Below are positions 27,569-36,555 of a stretch of DNA of 64,000 nt, in pieces. The notes under the pieces are model-generated. The model was not told the DNA's origin and did not search any database. It saw nothing but the letters and a program-made list of their open reading frames with translations. Made by a program: the position numbers and the translations under genes. The stretch is from Kluyvera intermedia. GTDB taxonomy: Bacteria; Pseudomonadota; Gammaproteobacteria; Enterobacterales; Enterobacteriaceae. The stretch is taken from contig NZ_JAKCNS010000005.1 of NCBI RefSeq assembly GCF_021440345.1, positions 25,313-89,312 of the forward strand, in the 5' to 3' direction. Position 1 is the first letter of the stretch, and each line of letters starts with the position of its first letter.

Positions 27569-28942
27569 ATGACAACACAAACAACCACGGATATTCAGGC
27601 TTTTATCAACCGCCATCCCTTCTCAAAGTACCAGTGGATGATTCTGGTGCTGTGCTTCGTCACCGTCGCCATGGACGGATTTGATACCGCCATTATCGGT
27701 TTTATCGCCTCTGACCTCGTTCAAGAGTGGGGCGTACAGAAATCCGATCTCGGCCCAGTCATGAGCGCCGCTCTGGTGGGTCTGGCATTCGGTGCGCTGA
27801 CCGCCGGACCGATGGCCGACCGAATTGGACGTAAGAAGGTGCTGGTCCTGTCGATTCTGGTATTTGGCGGTTTCAGCCTGATCACCGCCTTCGCCACATC
27901 GTTAACGCAGTTGACCATCCTGCGCTTCTTAACCGGTCTCGGGCTGGGCGCAGCAATGCCAAACGCTGCCACGCTGATGAGCGAGTACGCGCCGGAACGT
28001 CGCCGCGCGTTGCTGGTCAATTTGATGTTCGTCGGTTTCCCCATTGGTTCTTCCATGGGCGGATTTATCTCTGCCTGGATGATCCCGCATTACGGCTGGC
28101 AGAGCGTGCTGGTTCTCGGCGGCGTGATGCCGCTGGTACTGGCCGTCGCGCTGATTTTCTTGTTGCCAGAGTCTGCCCGTTATCTGGCGGCGAAGAACAA
28201 ATCCCAACGCGAGATCGCGGGCGTGCTGCGCCGTATCGCACCGCTGCCTGACAACACGCAATTCGTATTGCAGGAGGCGGGACAGGTCAAAGATAAGTCC
28301 GCGCTTGGCGTCATCTTCTCGCCGCGCTATCTGGTGGGCACCATCATGCTGTGCCTGACCTACTTTATGGGCTTGCTGATTTTCTATCTGCTGACCAGCT
28401 GGCTGCCGCTGCTGATCCGTGAAACCGGCGCAACCTTAAGCCAGGCTTCGGTTATCACTGCCCTCTTCCCGCTGGGCGGCGGTATTGGCGTTCTGGTACT
28501 CGGCGCACTGATGGATAAAATCAATCCCAATAAAGTGGTCGCGGTGGGCTATTTACTCACCGGCGTCTTCGTCTGTCTGGTCGGTTTCGCCACGGACAAC
28601 CTGGTGCTGATGGGGGTTATGGTCTTTATCGCCGGTACCATTATGAACGGCGCGCAGTCGTCAATGCCGGCGCTAGCTGCAGGCTTTTATCCAACGCAAG
28701 GCCGTGCAACTGGCGTCGCCTGGATGCTGGGGTTGGGACGTTTTGGCGGGATCCTGGGGGCGTTCAGCGGCGCATTCCTGATGCAGGCTGAACTGTCCTT
28801 TAAGACCATTTTCGCCCTACTGGCGATCCCTGCGGTGCTGTCTGCTATCGCACTGATGGTGAAATACGCGGCCAGCAAACGCCTGCCGAATCACGCAGAC
28901 AAAGCCCCGACCTCTCTGCCGGAATCTGTGCAAAAAGTATAA
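27569..28942 (+). CDS. MFS aromatic acid:H+ symporter, PcaK-like
   Basis: 457 residues, twelve helices, of the AAHS family. The family hallmark DGFDTAIIGF is in helix 1, GPMADRIGRKKVL in loop 2-3, LPESARYL before the central loop, and the family-type helix 7-8 region (LLTSWLPLLIRETGATL). Relatives carry 4-hydroxybenzoate/protocatechuate (PcaK) or 3-hydroxyphenylpropionate (MhpT). PcaR-like boxes upstream favour a PcaK-type substrate. No catabolic gene is adjacent, so the substrate remains a guess. It replaces yiaG at this locus. Confidence 0.8.
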   Translation: MTTQTTTDIQAFINRHPFSKYQWMILVLCFVTVAMDGFDTAIIGFIASDLVQEWGVQKSDLGPVMSAALVGLAFGALTAGPMADRIGRKKVLVLSILVFGGFSLITAFATSLTQLTILRFLTGLGLGAAMPNAATLMSEYAPERRRALLVNLMFVGFPIGSSMGGFISAWMIPHYGWQSVLVLGGVMPLVLAVALIFLLPESARYLAAKNKSQREIAGVLRRIAPLPDNTQFVLQEAGQVKDKSALGVIFSPRYLVGTIMLCLTYFMGLLIFYLLTSWLPLLIRETGATLSQASVITALFPLGGGIGVLVLGALMDKINPNKVVAVGYLLTGVFVCLVGFATDNLVLMGVMVFIAGTIMNGAQSSMPALAAGFYPTQGRATGVAWMLGLGRFGGILGAFSGAFLMQAELSFKTIFALLAIPAVLSAIALMVKYAASKRLPNHADKAPTSLPESVQKV

Positions 28943-28990
28943 AATTCGCCCCGGCAGTGTCGCTGCCGGGGCGAAATGACATTTTTTTAC
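28943..28990 (+). terminator. terminator of the aromatic transporter gene
   Basis: A perfect 13-bp stem TTCGCCCCGGCAG / CTGCCGGGGCGAA (28945-28957, 28963-28975) with loop TGTCG, then ATGACATTTTTTT. Confidence 0.88.
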
Positions 28991-29090
28991 ACTTCGCAGA
29001 AAACAAATTATTTTATTACAAATCAATTAATTAAACTAAAAACACCACCCATAAAACGAAGCGGCATCAGAAAGTTTATACGGATAACGT

Positions 29091-29120
29091 TTGCTTTCCA
29101 GATAAGAAGTATGCGTTAAT
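29091..29120 (+). promoter_or_regulatory. cspA: cspA promoter
   Basis: TTGCTT (29091-29096), 18 bp, GTTAAT (29115-29120). It is placed six bases before the start of sequence matching the E. coli cspA leader (29127). AT-rich DNA upstream suits an UP element. Confidence 0.65.
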
Positions 29121-29126
29121 GCATGC

Positions 29127-29282
29127 ACGGTTTGACGTACAGACCACAAAGCAGTGAGTAAAGCAGTTCCCTTCAAGGTTATCCATTGGTACCCCTCGTA
29201 GCGACATTTTCTTTACGCTTTTAAATTCTGTAAAGCATGCCATAATGCCGTAAGGCTCACTTAATATTTAAAGGTAATTTCT
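29127..29282 (+). promoter_or_regulatory. cspA: cspA 5' leader, cold-shock RNA thermosensor with cold box
   Basis: A 156-nt leader, close to the 159 nt of E. coli. It opens with ACGGTTTGACGTACAGACC (29127-29145), containing the cold box TGACGTACAGA. It keeps the family blocks CCCTTCAAG, ACCCCTCGTAG and TAAAGGTAAT before the start. In E. coli this leader refolds at low temperature to open the ribosome site and is bound by CspA itself. Confidence 0.88.
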
Positions 29283-29495
29283 ATGTCCGGTAAAATGACT
29301 GGTATCGTAAAATGGTTCAACGCTGATAAAGGTTTCGGCTTCATCACTCCTGATGACGGTTCTAAAGATGTATTCGTACACTTCTCCGCTATCATGAACG
29401 ATGGCTACAAATCTCTGGACGAAGGTCAGAAAGTTTCCTTCACCATCGAGAACGGCGCTAAAGGCCCAGCAGCTGGCAACGTAACTTCCCTGTAA
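29283..29495 (+). CDS. cspA: CspA, major cold-shock protein
   Basis: 70 residues, same length as E. coli CspA and nearly identical. It is a five-stranded OB-fold RNA chaperone with the RNP1-like KGFGFITP and RNP2-like VFVHFSAI motifs. [13 protein letters not shown] at the N-terminus distinguishes CspA from most paralogues. It melts RNA secondary structure during cold shock. Codon use is that of a highly expressed gene. Confidence 0.97.
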   Translation: MSGKMTGIVKWFNADKGFGFITPDDGSKDVFVHFSAIMNDGYKSLDEGQKVSFTIENGAKGPAAGNVTSL

Positions 29496-29516
29496 GTTAA
29501 CGCCGCTAAGAATTGT

Positions 29517-29548
29517 AAATCCCTGCCTTATGGCGGGGATTTTTTTTA
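29517..29548 (+). terminator. cspA terminator
   Basis: AAATCCCTGCC-TTAT-GGCGGGGATTT with one G-T pair, followed by a run of T. Confidence 0.88.
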
Positions 29549-29549
29549 T

Positions 29550-31169
29550 CTAAAGTTCGCTAAAATGCCAGCCTGACTCGCGCCACTCCAGACAGTGCGT
29601 CAACTTAAGCCCCTGCAGAAAAGCCTCATCATGAGATACCACCAGCATTGCGCCGGGAAAATTAGCCAGCGCTGACTCAATCGCCTGCACCGATGCTAAA
29701 TCCAGATGGTTAGTGGGTTCATCCAGTAACAGCAGCTGCGTCGACTCGCGCCGCCAGAGCACGCATGCCAGCGCCGCTTTTAACCGTTCACCTCCACTCA
29801 GCATAGCCAGTGGCAAATTTACCTTGTCTGCACCAAGCTGCAGTTGCGCTAGTCGAGTACGAATCATCCCTTCATCCAGTGGCGTTTCCCCGGCGTGCAG
29901 ATGCGCTATCACCGACAGAGACAAATCCAACTGTGTCAGGTGCTGATCCAGCCAGGCCGCGGTGACCGATAGCTGACAATGCCCGGAGATTGGTGCCTCC
30001 AGTCCTACCAGCGTTTTCAGCAGCGTTGTTTTCCCGCAGCCGTTTGGCCCGCGAAGCGCTACCCGCATCGGCCCCGCCATCCGCCAGTCGAGGGGGGATA
30101 ACCTCTGGTGCGCCAATTGCAGCGCCTCCAGAACGAGGATCTGTTTTCCGGCCGTAACATGGCTACCCGGCAGCGTAAACATCACCGGATTATTATCCTC
30201 AACCCGCTCACGGGCCTGCTTCACCGCGCTATCCAGGGCACTATTTTGCTCCCGGTGCTGGCGCAATAACGTTCCGGGGCGTTCGCGCGCCGCGCCTTTG
30301 TATTTCACCCGTTCAAACGAAGCGATATTCAGGCTATCCACGGTCCGAAGCGTCTTTGCCGAGCGCCTTTGACAGTCATCATGCTCTTTATGCATTCGTG
30401 CACGAGTGCGTCGGCGTTCGGTGGCCGCATGCTCAAGTGCTGCACGTGCTGCATTCTGCTCGGCATCGCGCTGCTGCTGGTAGTCGGTAAAATTTCCGCC
30501 GTAGCTTCGCAACGCGGTCGGGGTGAGCTCGAGAATACGCGGCATGCGTGACAGCAACTCACGATCGTGGCTGGCAATAAGCGCGCCACCACGCCAGCTT
30601 TCAAGCTGACGGTAGAGCCATTCACGGCCGCTTCTGTCCAGATGGTTGGTCGGTTCGTCCAGCAGGAGGTAATCAGCCCCCGAGATAAACGCCGCGCAAA
30701 GTAAGGCTTTAATCCGCTCGCCGCCGCTAAGAGAAGAGGCAAGCCGCTGTGGCGAAAAGGCTCCCAGCCCCGCATCCTGGAACGCCGCATCGAGACGTAC
30801 CGGTAGATCCCAAAATCCGTCCAGGGTGTCGATGTCTTCAGCCAATGCATGGCCACATTCAAGGCGTCGCAGAGCCGCAAAAATGGACGTATAGCCCAGA
30901 AGCTCAGCGAGCGTGGCTTCGGGAAAAATCTCGTGCTGCTGTGCCACATAGGCGTGAGCAGAAAAATATTCGATATGACCCGTCGATGGCGTATCCACGC
31001 CGGCCAGCAGGCGTAAAAGCCGCGTTTTACCGACGCCATTACGCCCAACAAGTCCGCAGAGGGACTTCTCCAGCGAAAGATTCAGCGGGCCAAAAAGGGT
31101 GTCACCCGTCGCGAACTGACAGGAAACCTGATGCAAAATATAAGAAGGGGATTGCGCACAATGGGCCAT
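29550..31169 (-). CDS. ABC-F family ATPase
   Basis: 539 residues with two ABC cassettes and no membrane segments. Cassette 1: Walker A GRNGVGKTRLL, signature LSGGERIKALL, LLLDEPTNHLD. Cassette 2: GPNGCGKTTLLK, LSGGERLKAALA, LLLDEPTNHLD. ABC-F proteins act on the ribosome in translation control or antibiotic protection. The start ATG at 31169 has CAGGAG at correct distance; a GTG six bases upstream is less likely. The inter-domain linker is Arg/Glu-rich (ERRRTRARMHKEHDD). It does not match Uup, EttA, YbiT or YheS closely by memory, so the target is unknown. Confidence 0.85.
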   Translation of the reverse strand: MAHCAQSPSYILHQVSCQFATGDTLFGPLNLSLEKSLCGLVGRNGVGKTRLLRLLAGVDTPSTGHIEYFSAHAYVAQQHEIFPEATLAELLGYTSIFAALRRLECGHALAEDIDTLDGFWDLPVRLDAAFQDAGLGAFSPQRLASSLSGGERIKALLCAAFISGADYLLLDEPTNHLDRSGREWLYRQLESWRGGALIASHDRELLSRMPRILELTPTALRSYGGNFTDYQQQRDAEQNAARAALEHAATERRRTRARMHKEHDDCQRRSAKTLRTVDSLNIASFERVKYKGAARERPGTLLRQHREQNSALDSAVKQARERVEDNNPVMFTLPGSHVTAGKQILVLEALQLAHQRLSPLDWRMAGPMRVALRGPNGCGKTTLLKTLVGLEAPISGHCQLSVTAAWLDQHLTQLDLSLSVIAHLHAGETPLDEGMIRTRLAQLQLGADKVNLPLAMLSGGERLKAALACVLWRRESTQLLLLDEPTNHLDLASVQAIESALANFPGAMLVVSHDEAFLQGLKLTHCLEWRESGWHFSEL

Positions 31170-31292
31170 AAGCACTCCTGAGTGAAATCAATAACTCCCC
31201 TGCTTGCAGCATGCTGCTCAGCAAGGATTCGAATTCAGCAGGTGTGTTTGTCCATTTTCAGTGTGCCTCAGTGAGACGAGGGATTCGTCGCC

Positions 31293-31363
31293 GCACAGGA
31301 TAAACGCATTGCGTTACGCAATTCAAGATTCTTTTTTGCGCACCTTACGGATTCATCCTGTGC
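31293..31363 (-). promoter_or_regulatory. nested palindromes in the leader/promoter of the ABC-F gene
   Basis: An outer 9-bp inverted repeat GCACAGGAT (31293-31301) / ATCCTGTGC (31355-31363) encloses a perfect ATTGCG-TTA-CGCAAT palindrome (31308-31322). It lies 125-195 bp upstream of the ABC-F start. The inner palindrome overlaps promoter-like hexamers on the minus strand (TTGAAT, 16 bp, TTTATC). It could be an operator or a structured leader. Confidence 0.5.
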
Positions 31364-31404
31364 CCACCACCATCCATCCCCTTTGGAGTCACGAATTACA
31401 GACA

Positions 31405-31434
31405 TAAAAAAACCTGCCCGAGGGCAGGTTTTTG
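31405..31434 (-). terminator. glyQS terminator
   Basis: AACCTGCCC (31411-31419) / GGGCAGGTT (31422-31430) with a 2-nt central gap and a seven-T run on the minus strand. It separates glyS from the ABC-F gene on the same strand. Confidence 0.88.
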
Positions 31435-31449
31435 ACTATCCAAAAGCGA

Positions 31450-33519
31450 TTACTGCAGCAGGGAAATATCCGCTACCTGCAGGAACAGATCGCGCAGTTT
31501 GGATAGCAGCGTCAGGCGGTTGATGCGCACATCTTTGTCTTCGGCGTTAACCATCACGTTTTCGAAGAACTCATCCACCGGCTCGCGCAGAGAGGCCAGT
31601 TCAACCAGCGCTTCCTGGTAACGGCCTTCAGCAAAGTACGGCTGCAGCTTATCGCGCAGAACAACCAGGTTACTGGCCAGCTTAATCTCCGCCGCTTCTT
31701 TCAGTACCGACGCATGAACGATGTCATTCAGCGTTTCGTCAGATTTCGCGAGGATATTCGATACACGTTTGTTGGCCGCAGCCAGCGCCGCCGCTTCTTC
31801 CAGAGTACGGAAGTGCGAAACCGCCTTCATACGTGCATCAAAGTCAGCCGGACGGGTCGGACGACGCGCCAGTACTGCCTGAATGGTGTCAACGGTGTAG
31901 CCTTCATCCTGATACCAGGCGCGGAAACGACCGAGCATGAAGTCGATAACTTCATCAACCACTTTGGCGTTAGTCAGCTTGTCACCGTACAGACGAACCG
32001 CTTCTTCGGTCAGCGTTTGCAGATCGAGGTTCAGGTTTTTCTCAACGATGATACGCAGCACGCCGAGCGCCGCACGACGCAGCGCAAACGGGTCTTTATC
32101 GCCTTTCGGATGCTGACCGATACCGAAAATACCCGCCAGGGTGTCCATCTTATCGGCAATCGCTACGGCACAAGCAACCGGGTTGGACGGCAGGTCATCA
32201 CCCGCAAAGCGCGGCTGATACTGCTCGTTCAGGGCAACCGCCACATCTTCCGCTTCGCCATCGTGACGCGCGTAGTGCATCCCCATCACGCCCTGGGTGT
32301 CGGTGAACTCGAAGACCATGTTGGTCATCAGGTCACACTTGGACAGCAGGCCCGCGCGGGTTGCGTGATTCACATCAGCGCCAATCTGTGCGGCAATCCA
32401 GCCCGCCAGCGCCTGAATGCGATCGGTCTTGTCACGCAGCGTACCGAGCTGTTGCTGGAACAGAACGGTTTGCAGACGCGGCAGATGGTCTTCCAGGCGT
32501 TTTTTGCGGTCGGTGTTGAAGAAGAACTCGGCATCCGCCAAACGTGGACGAACCACTTTTTCGTTACCAGAGATAATCTGGACAGGATCTTTCGATTCAA
32601 TGTTGGCAACGAAGATGAAGTTTGGCAGCAGTTTGCCCGCGTTGTCGTAAACCGGGAAATACTTCTGATCGCCCTTCATGGTGTAGACCAGCGCTTCGGC
32701 TGGAACCGCGAGGAATTTCTCTTCGAATTTCGCCGTCAGAACAACCGGCCATTCCACCAGGGAGGCCACTTCTTCCAGCAGGCTTTCGCTCAGATCGGCG
32801 TTACCGCCAATTTTGCGCGCCGCTTCTTCAGCATCGGCTTTGATTTTGGCTTTACGTTGTTCATAGTCAGCAATGACTTTGCCGCGCTCAGCCAGAATCT
32901 GCGGATACTGATCGGCATTGTCGATGGTGAATTCCGGCTCGCCCATAAAGCGATGGCCGCGAATCACGCGATCGGACTGAATGCCGAGAATGGTCGCAGG
33001 GACGACTTTATCGCCCAGCAGCAGGGTCACGGTGTGAATCGGACGCACAAACTGCACGTCGGACGCGCCCCAGCGCATCAGTTTTGGAATTGGCAGCTTA
33101 GCCAGCGAGGTCGCAATCATGTTCGGCAGCAGCGCTTCGGTGCTTTCGCCCTTCACGTGCGCGCGATACAGCAGCCATTCACCTTTGTCGGTGGTCAGAC
33201 GTTCAGCCTGATCAACGGTAATACCGCAGCCACGTGCCCAACCTTCGGCCGCTTTGCTTGGTTTACCTTCCGCGTCGAACGCCTGGGCAATCGCCGGGCC
33301 GCGTTTTTCAACTTCGCGATCGGCCTGTGCAGCCGCCAGATTTGCCACTTTCAGCGCCAGACGACGCGGTGCAGCAAACCATTCAACTTTACCGTGCGCG
33401 AGGCCAGCGTTATCCAGCTCTGCGGTCACGTTCGCAGCAAAGGATTCAGCCAGGCTGCGCAGTGCTTTTGGTGGCAGCTCTTCTGTGCCGATTTCCACCA
33501 GGAAAGTTTTCTCAGACAT
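31450..33519 (-). CDS. glyS: GlyS, glycyl-tRNA synthetase beta subunit
   Basis: 689 residues, the E. coli length. It begins [21 protein letters not shown], the beta-subunit hallmark, and contains the HD-like block [24 protein letters not shown] and a C-terminal DALR-type anticodon region ([22 protein letters not shown]). It binds tRNA-Gly and completes the alpha2beta2 enzyme with GlyQ. It is 9 bp from glyQ and ends at a strong terminator. Confidence 0.97.
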   Translation of the reverse strand: MSEKTFLVEIGTEELPPKALRSLAESFAANVTAELDNAGLAHGKVEWFAAPRRLALKVANLAAAQADREVEKRGPAIAQAFDAEGKPSKAAEGWARGCGITVDQAERLTTDKGEWLLYRAHVKGESTEALLPNMIATSLAKLPIPKLMRWGASDVQFVRPIHTVTLLLGDKVVPATILGIQSDRVIRGHRFMGEPEFTIDNADQYPQILAERGKVIADYEQRKAKIKADAEEAARKIGGNADLSESLLEEVASLVEWPVVLTAKFEEKFLAVPAEALVYTMKGDQKYFPVYDNAGKLLPNFIFVANIESKDPVQIISGNEKVVRPRLADAEFFFNTDRKKRLEDHLPRLQTVLFQQQLGTLRDKTDRIQALAGWIAAQIGADVNHATRAGLLSKCDLMTNMVFEFTDTQGVMGMHYARHDGEAEDVAVALNEQYQPRFAGDDLPSNPVACAVAIADKMDTLAGIFGIGQHPKGDKDPFALRRAALGVLRIIVEKNLNLDLQTLTEEAVRLYGDKLTNAKVVDEVIDFMLGRFRAWYQDEGYTVDTIQAVLARRPTRPADFDARMKAVSHFRTLEEAAALAAANKRVSNILAKSDETLNDIVHASVLKEAAEIKLASNLVVLRDKLQPYFAEGRYQEALVELASLREPVDEFFENVMVNAEDKDVRINRLTLLSKLRDLFLQVADISLLQ

Positions 33520-33528
33520 GGCCGCCTC

Positions 33529-34440
33529 TTATTTATTCTTGTTGCACATCGGGAAGCCAAGGGCCTCACGGGAAGCATAGTAAGCTTCTGCCACTGCTTT
33601 AGTCAGGGTGCGAATACGCAGGATGTAGCGCTGACGCTCGGTGACGGAGATGGCTTTACGCGCATCCAGCAGGTTAAAGCTATGGGCGGCTTTCAGAATA
33701 CGCTCGTAGGCAGGCAGCGGCAGCGGGTTTTCCAGCGCCAGCAGCTGCTGAGCTTCTTTCTCGTACTGCTCGAAGCAGGTAAACAGGAAGTCCACATCGG
33801 CGTATTCGAAGTTATAGGTGGATTGCTCCACTTCGTTCTGATGGAACACGTCGCCGTAGGTAGTTTTACCCAGCGGGCCGTCGCTCCAGACCAGATCGTA
33901 AACGCTGTCCACGCCCTGGATATACATCGCCAGACGTTCCAGACCGTAGGTGATTTCACCGGTCACCGGCTTACATTCCATGCCGCCAACCTGCTGGAAG
34001 TAGGTGAACTGCGTCACTTCCATACCGTTCAGCCACACTTCCCAACCCAGACCCCAGGCACCCAGCGTTGGGTTTTCCCAGTTATCTTCCACGAAACGAA
34101 TATCGTGGATGGTTGGATCCATACCCAGCTCTTTCAGAGACCCGAGGTACAGCTCCTGGATGTTGTCCGGAGACGGTTTAATCACTACCTGGAACTGATA
34201 GTAGTGCTGTAAACGGTTCGGGTTTTCGCCATAGCGGCCATCGGTTGGACGGCGGGATGGCTGCACGTAGGCAGTTGCCATTGGCTCTGGGCCCAATGCA
34301 CGCAGGCATGTCATTGGGTGAGAAGTGCCCGCGCCAACTTCCATGTCCAGTGGTTGAACAATGGTGCAGCCCTGACGAGCCCAGTAATCCTGTAAGGTCA
34401 GGATCAGGCCCTGGAAGGTCCTGGTATCAAACTTTTGCAT
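33529..34440 (-). CDS. glyQ: GlyQ, glycyl-tRNA synthetase alpha subunit
   Basis: 303 residues, the catalytic class II core. Motif-bearing blocks include [53 protein letters not shown] and [20 protein letters not shown]. It activates glycine and transfers it to tRNA-Gly with GlyS. First gene of glyQS. Confidence 0.97.
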   Translation of the reverse strand: MQKFDTRTFQGLILTLQDYWARQGCTIVQPLDMEVGAGTSHPMTCLRALGPEPMATAYVQPSRRPTDGRYGENPNRLQHYYQFQVVIKPSPDNIQELYLGSLKELGMDPTIHDIRFVEDNWENPTLGAWGLGWEVWLNGMEVTQFTYFQQVGGMECKPVTGEITYGLERLAMYIQGVDSVYDLVWSDGPLGKTTYGDVFHQNEVEQSTYNFEYADVDFLFTCFEQYEKEAQQLLALENPLPLPAYERILKAAHSFNLLDARKAISVTERQRYILRIRTLTKAVAEAYYASREALGFPMCNKNK

Positions 34441-34578
34441 ATGATTTCGTGCTGGATACGTGTGGATTTATAGGAAGGATCCAGTATACCCGCTGGCTGC
34501 GAGATATACAGTACGAAACGGGGTTGTTTAGGGAAAATTGGGGAAAACCGAGTGAATTTTACTGGATTCTCTCCTGCT

Positions 34579-34884
34579 CTAGCGCATCGAGAGATGTAAA
34601 AAACTGCCATCCGCATCAAAAGAGCAGACAAAACTTTCATTCTGCGCAGTATAGCCGCGGAGCTCATAGCTGCCCTGATAACGCTCAAAACCGGTCACGT
34701 CAATTTTCTTCGACGCCGTATTATAACGCTGGGCCGCATTATTTTTGCATAGCTGCTCCATTTCCAGCGAGAGCGCAGGATTCACTCTGGCGCTTTGCGT
34801 TTTCTGCACCACCGGCGGTTCCGCCGTCGAGCACCCAACCAGCAGGATACCAACCAGCAAAAGCGGGAGAGACTTCATCATCAT
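34579..34884 (-). CDS. ysaB: YsaB, small lipoprotein
   Basis: 101 residues with a lipoprotein signal ending LLVGC (Cys at about residue 18) followed by STAEPPV. The mature part is conserved with E. coli YsaB, notably MEQLCKNNAAQRYNTASKK and GYTAQNESFVCSFDADG. Two further cysteines could pair. Function is unknown. It lies between glyQ and wecH as in E. coli. Confidence 0.85.
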   Translation of the reverse strand: MMMKSLPLLLVGILLVGCSTAEPPVVQKTQSARVNPALSLEMEQLCKNNAAQRYNTASKKIDVTGFERYQGSYELRGYTAQNESFVCSFDADGSFLHLSMR

Positions 34885-35055
34885 TATTTCTATTTCCGGG
34901 CGGTTATTTTAGGCTGTAGCCCTTTATGCCACCGCATTGTGCGAATCTCGCAGCGACTCCACAAGCACGGGGCGGAAAACTCAGAATTATCCATTGAAAT
35001 AGCGCCAGCTAAGGCGAGTCTGAATCTCTATTAATAGCCAGGAAAAAGGCATCTG

Positions 35056-36051
35056 ATGCAAGCAAAGATTAATTGGATTGATAACCTACGCGGAATCGCC
35101 TGTTTGATGGTCGTGATGATCCACACCACCACCTGGTTTGTGACCAATCCACATCAAATCACGCCACTCAGTTGGGATTTCGCCAACGTCCTTAATTCTG
35201 CTTCTCGCGTCAGCGTACCGCTGTTCTTTATGATCTCGGGCTTTCTGTTTTTTGGCCCGCGTAGCGCTCAGCCGCGCCATTTCCTGCGTATCGCCCTGTG
35301 TCTTTTATTCTACAGCGCTATAGCACTCCTCTTTATCGCCGCCTTCACCCACATCAATGTGGAAATGTCATTGAAGAACCTGCTGCAAAAACCGGTGTTC
35401 TACCATCTGTGGTTTTTCTTCGCCATCATGGTGATTTACCTGGTTTCTCCGCTGATTGAGGTCAAAGCCATTAGCGGGAAGATGTTGCTGGCGCTAATGG
35501 TAGTTATTGGCATTGTGGCGAACCCTAATACAGTTTCACTCAGCAGCGATGGGGCGAAATGGCTGCCAGTCAACCTGTACATCAACGGCGATACCTTCTA
35601 CTACGTGCTGTACGGATTACTGGGCCGCGCGCTGGGCATGATGGAAACCAGCCGCAAATCGCTAACGTGGATCTGCGGCCTGCTGTTTATCGCGGCGGTA
35701 TGGGGGATTTCACGGGGAACGCTTTATGAGCTGCAGTGGCGCGGTAATTTTGCCGACACCTGGTATGTTTACTGCGGGCCGATGGTCTTTATCTGTGCAG
35801 CCGCATTGTTCATTGTGGTCAAAAACACGCTAAACCAGCGCGTGCTCCCCGGTCTGGGGCTGATCTCCCGCCATTCGCTCGGCATATACGGTTTCCATGC
35901 TTTCATCATCTACGCAATCCGTAGCTGGAATCTCGACCTTAAACACTGGGCTGCGCTGGATATTCTCTGGGTGTTTACCGCCACGCTCGCCGGCAGCCTG
36001 CTGCTCTCGCTCGCCTTACAACAAGTAGATAAGAGACGGCTGGTTAGCTAG
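35056..36051 (+). CDS. wecH: WecH, membrane O-acetyltransferase
   Basis: 331 residues, about ten membrane helices, acyltransferase-3 family. It carries [21 protein letters not shown] with the conserved His near the N-terminus, [10 protein letters not shown] and [13 protein letters not shown]. In E. coli WecH O-acetylates the enterobacterial common antigen. It ends 8 bp inside the convergent yiaB. Confidence 0.92.
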   Translation: MQAKINWIDNLRGIACLMVVMIHTTTWFVTNPHQITPLSWDFANVLNSASRVSVPLFFMISGFLFFGPRSAQPRHFLRIALCLLFYSAIALLFIAAFTHINVEMSLKNLLQKPVFYHLWFFFAIMVIYLVSPLIEVKAISGKMLLALMVVIGIVANPNTVSLSSDGAKWLPVNLYINGDTFYYVLYGLLGRALGMMETSRKSLTWICGLLFIAAVWGISRGTLYELQWRGNFADTWYVYCGPMVFICAAALFIVVKNTLNQRVLPGLGLISRHSLGIYGFHAFIIYAIRSWNLDLKHWAALDILWVFTATLAGSLLLSLALQQVDKRRLVS

Positions 36052-36385
36052 TTTGCTGTAGCGATGATGCCCTCCAGCCGGACGAACCGTACATGCAGGC
36101 AAACCATGCCACCACGGATAGTCCTTTGTAGGCAAGCGCCAGCGGCATATTCAAGACGCCGACCAACAGCAGCCCGGCCGCCAGGAGCAGCATCAGCCCA
36201 CAAAGCCTTTCAAACTGCTGGGTGACGGCCTGGCGGTGCGCAACGATAGCAAAACTTCCCAGCACCAGCACCGCCAGAAAATAGCCTTTATCTTCCAGCT
36301 GCGGGCACGCCCGCCAGAGGCAGAAAAGGTACAGTAAAACACCGAAAATAAGCGCGATGCGTGGTGACTTAACGATATCCCTCAT
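36044..36385 (-). CDS. yiaB: YiaB, YiaA/YiaB family inner-membrane protein
   Basis: 113 residues, the YiaB length. It has four hydrophobic segments and the family signature [20 protein letters not shown], then [17 protein letters not shown]. Function is unknown. E. coli carries yiaA and yiaB side by side; only one gene of the pair is present here. Confidence 0.78.
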   Translation of the reverse strand: MRDIVKSPRIALIFGVLLYLFCLWRACPQLEDKGYFLAVLVLGSFAIVAHRQAVTQQFERLCGLMLLLAAGLLLVGVLNMPLALAYKGLSVVAWFACMYGSSGWRASSLQQTS

Positions 36386-36521
36386 GATGTCTCTCCCTTA
36401 TCCATAACGTCACCATTATGAGCAGGGGGATAATTTTCACAGCACCGCAACAAAGAAAAACGGCAGTTTCAGAATTCATCAATACAAAATATCGATGTAA
36501 AGTTCGCAGGAAATGGCGAGT

Positions 36522-36545
36522 TACCCGCCCCTTGGGGGACGGGTA
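36522..36545 (-). terminator. hairpin after xylB
   Basis: On the minus strand TACCCGTCCC / GGGGCGGGTA forms a 10-bp stem with one G-U pair, 10 bp past the xylB stop. There is no T-run, so it may be an mRNA 3' stabiliser rather than an intrinsic terminator. Confidence 0.45.
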
Positions 36546-36555
36546 GACAGTATCG

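Noticed and set aside
31714..34212. An 832-codon open frame on the plus strand
   Set aside because: It lies entirely antisense to glyS and glyQ, whose products are recognised with high confidence. The translation shows no domain and reflects codon bias of the real genes.
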